Below are positions 5,470-7,640 of a stretch of DNA of 7,640 bases, one piece after another (position 1 is the stretch's first letter; every line of letters begins with the position of its first letter). Both the position numbers and the translations under genes were made by a program. This stretch comes from Chloroflexota bacterium (GTDB taxonomy: Bacteria; Chloroflexota; Dehalococcoidia; UBA2979), in assembly GCA_002701625.1 (NCBI GenBank), contig NZWK01000043.1, positions 6,006 through 13,645 on the forward strand, written 5' to 3'. The notes beneath the pieces are model-generated. The model was given only the letters and a program-made list of their open reading frames with translations. It was not told the DNA's origin and did no database searches.

Positions 5470-7640
5470 ATGACTATGTTAGAACCAAAGATTTCGTCAG
5501 TGGGAACAAATACGGTACGACCTGATGGAATTGACAAAGTGACAGGTCGAGCTATATATGGTGCGGACGTGAGATTACCAAATATGATTGTCGGCCGAGT
5601 CAAACGAAGCCCTCATGCACACGCAGTTATTAAGAATATTGATGTTTCGAAAGCTGTGGCGCTCCCGGGCGTACTGGCTGTCGTAACCAGTGATGATTTC
5701 CCCGAGCCTGTCGAAGCCATATTACAGACTCTTCGTGGACCCATGCCGGCACAGTGGGATATTGAGAGGCTGATGGCACGGCGTAAGGTGCTCTTCAAGG
5801 GGCACCCAGTAGCGGCTATCGCGGCAACTGACGTGCATATAGCGGAGGACGCACTCGACCTGATTGAGGTGGAGTACGAAGTGTTACCACCAGTTGTGAC
5901 TATTGATGATGCCCTCGCACCTGATGCTCCAATTCTCCACGATGATGGACTTGATTCTCTTGTCGAAGATTTGTTTCAACCAGTTGACGGCAGGCCGTCA
6001 AATATAGCCAGAACCGTTGAGATGGGATTCGGCGATATTGAGGAGGGATTTTCGCAAGCTGAAGTGGTCCTAGAGCGAGTATATGAGACTGCAATGAGCC
6101 ACCAAGGGTATATCGAGACTCACAATGCCACAGCAATTTGGAGTCAGGACGGAAAGATAACACTCTGGACGAGTACGCAAGGTGCTTTTGGTATCAGACA
6201 GAATGTGAGTCGGGTGCTTGGAATCAGTTTGGGTGACTTACGAGTCATTCCTGCTGAAATTGGTGGAGGATTCGGTGGTAAGACCGTTGTTTATTTAGAG
6301 CCCATCGCGGCTCTGTTATCACGAAAATCAGGACGACCTGTCCAAGTGACGATGAATAGAACTGAAGTATTAGAGGCTACAGGGCCTACCTCTGGTACCC
6401 GATCGTTCGTGAAAATAGGCGCTACCCGCGAAGGTAAAATAGTGGCAGCTGACATTCGCTTAGAGTATGAGGCAGGTGCATATCCAGGATCGCCTGTGGC
6501 TGGTGGAGCACGGTGTGCCCTAGGTCCGTATGTGGTACCCCATCAGCGAATCCTTGGATTAGATATCGTCCTCAATCGTCCGAAGACAGCTGCATATCGT
6601 GCGCCAGGAGCGCCTGCTTCAGAATTTGCGGTTGAGGCTGTGTTGGATGAATTGGCGGAGATGCTTGATATTGATCCTATGGACCTCCGTGATATGAATG
6701 CGGCTGTTGAAGGGGATCGCAGAAGTGACGGCGCTACCCATGGATCTGTGGGATCCCGTGAGGTAATTACTACCACAAGTGAACACCCCCATTATCGTGC
6801 GGAAATAACTCGGAAGGATGTGGGTCGCGGGGTAGCTATGGGTTTTTGGCAAAATGGTGGAGGCGAGTCCAGCGCATATGCCAACGTTCATGAGGATGGC
6901 AAAGTGACTCTCATTACTGGGTCCGTCGATATCGGGGGTCAGCGCGCTTCACTGGCGATGCAGTTTGCTGACACCCTTGGCATCAAGTATGAAGATATCA
7001 ACTCACTGGTAGGGGATACCGACACGATCGGCTACACAGGTAATACTGGCGGGAGTCGGACCACCTTTGCTACCGGCTGGGCCGTTTACCAAGCTGCTGT
7101 CGATGTCAGCAACCAGCTTGAAGAGCGAGTCGCAAAGATATGGGAAGTATCCGTCGATGACGTAAGTTACAGCCCGATAGATGCGTCGTTGCACGGGCCA
7201 GGTGATCTCGTAATGACATTCAAAGACGCTGCTGCAAAGCTTCCTGCAACTGGCGGAATGGTACAGGGACGAGCGGACCTCGTATCTACAAATGTTGGTA
7301 AAGTTGGAGCGTGTTTTGGCGCACATATCGCTGATGTGCATGTTGATAGAGATACTGGCAAGGTAACAGTGCTTAGATATACTGCCATTCAGGATGTGGG
7401 TCGAGCGATTCACCCTGCGTATGTTGAGGGACAGATTCAAGGTGGCGCTGTACAGGGTATAGGTATGGCGTTGAATGAGGAGTATGTATATAACGATGAT
7501 GGGTCGATGGCTAACTCATCTTTTCTTGATTATCGAATGCCGGTAGCAAACGACCTTCCAGCGATAGATACCGTGCTAGTTGAAGTGCCAAATCCCGGAC
7601 ATCCTTTTGGGGTTCGGGGAGTTGGTGAGGTACCGATCGT
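5470..7640 (+). CDS. Xanthine dehydrogenase family molybdopterin-binding large subunit (3'-truncated by window)
   Basis: The frame is open from the start to the right edge (723 complete codons from the 5470 start). Full-length relatives have roughly 750-800 residues, so only the C-terminus is missing. The N-terminal a/b hammerhead domain (GIDKVTGRAIYGADVRLP, SPHAHA) covers about residues 18-140. The Mo-pterin domains follow with HQGYIETHNA, GGGFGGK (265-271), AYRAPGAP (375-382), GQRASLAM (Q491) and, at the edge, GVRGVGE with the catalytic glutamate at E720. These enzymes hydroxylate N-heterocycles, aldehydes, aromatic CoA esters or similar compounds with water as oxygen donor, passing electrons through Fe-S and FAD subunits. 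The AYRAPGAP loop lacks the AYxCSFR of form I CO dehydrogenase, so CO oxidation is unlikely. No 2Fe-2S or FAD subunit gene lies upstream; they may follow downstream. An alternative start is 5464, adding two residues. Confidence 0.93.
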   Translation, partial: MTMLEPKISSVGTNTVRPDGIDKVTGRAIYGADVRLPNMIVGRVKRSPHAHAVIKNIDVSKAVALPGVLAVVTSDDFPEPVEAILQTLRGPMPAQWDIERLMARRKVLFKGHPVAAIAATDVHIAEDALDLIEVEYEVLPPVVTIDDALAPDAPILHDDGLDSLVEDLFQPVDGRPSNIARTVEMGFGDIEEGFSQAEVVLERVYETAMSHQGYIETHNATAIWSQDGKITLWTSTQGAFGIRQNVSRVLGISLGDLRVIPAEIGGGFGGKTVVYLEPIAALLSRKSGRPVQVTMNRTEVLEATGPTSGTRSFVKIGATREGKIVAADIRLEYEAGAYPGSPVAGGARCALGPYVVPHQRILGLDIVLNRPKTAAYRAPGAPASEFAVEAVLDELAEMLDIDPMDLRDMNAAVEGDRRSDGATHGSVGSREVITTTSEHPHYRAEITRKDVGRGVAMGFWQNGGGESSAYANVHEDGKVTLITGSVDIGGQRASLAMQFADTLGIKYEDINSLVGDTDTIGYTGNTGGSRTTFATGWAVYQAAVDVSNQLEERVAKIWEVSVDDVSYSPIDASLHGPGDLVMTFKDAAAKLPATGGMVQGRADLVSTNVGKVGACFGAHIADVHVDRDTGKVTVLRYTAIQDVGRAIHPAYVEGQIQGGAVQGIGMALNEEYVYNDDGSMANSSFLDYRMPVANDLPAIDTVLVEVPNPGHPFGVRGVGEVPI

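Noticed and set aside
7003..7440. 145-codon minus-strand open frame inside the Mo-hydroxylase gene
   Set aside because: It is antisense to an unbroken, strongly conserved coding frame, its product has no recognisable family features, and no ribosome site was evident.
5470..7640. Form I carbon monoxide dehydrogenase large subunit
   Set aside because: The diagnostic AYxCSFR loop is replaced by AYRAPGAP, so the copper-molybdenum site cysteine is missing.

Overview
This 7.6-kb window looks like bacterial chromosome. It has dense genes, Shine-Dalgarno sequences, two tRNAs with encoded CCA ends, and moderate G+C by eye. The protein mix (YtcJ-type amidohydrolase, SDR, MBL-fold hydrolase, true formylglycine-generating enzyme, molybdenum hydroxylase) recalls free-living environmental oligotrophs such as the SAR202/Dehalococcoidia-type Chloroflexota, which carry many such paralogues. 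That placement is a low-confidence inference; no taxonomic marker is present.

Layout. Positions 32-210 hold tRNA-Ser(GGA) and tRNA-Arg(UCG) in tandem. A plus-strand metal-dependent amidohydrolase (245-1876) follows only 34 bases later, with no visible terminator between. It converges on a three-gene minus-strand operon read from 4259 down to 1926: a DUF6817-like small helical protein, an MBL-fold metallo-hydrolase and an SDR oxidoreductase, with gaps of 24 and 33 bases. A 139-base divergent intergenic region (4260-4398) separates this operon from a plus-strand formylglycine-generating enzyme (4399-5358) with both catalytic cysteines. After a 111-base gap a molybdopterin-binding large subunit of the xanthine dehydrogenase family starts at about 5470 and runs off the right edge, cut just after its catalytic-glutamate motif.

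How the genes may work together. The amidohydrolase (C-N or ester-type hydrolysis), MBL hydrolase, SDR (alcohol/ketone redox) and Mo-hydroxylase (oxidative hydroxylation) are all small-molecule catabolic enzymes, so the locus reads as an accessory degradation region for dissolved organic compounds. The substrate cannot be named from sequence. The formylglycine-generating enzyme would activate sulfatases encoded elsewhere, since none is visible here. I see no CRISPR, phage, transposon, toxin-antitoxin or defence system. The least explained items are the DUF6817-like gene, the cysteine-rich N-terminus of the formylglycine-generating enzyme, and its lack of a neighbouring sulfatase.
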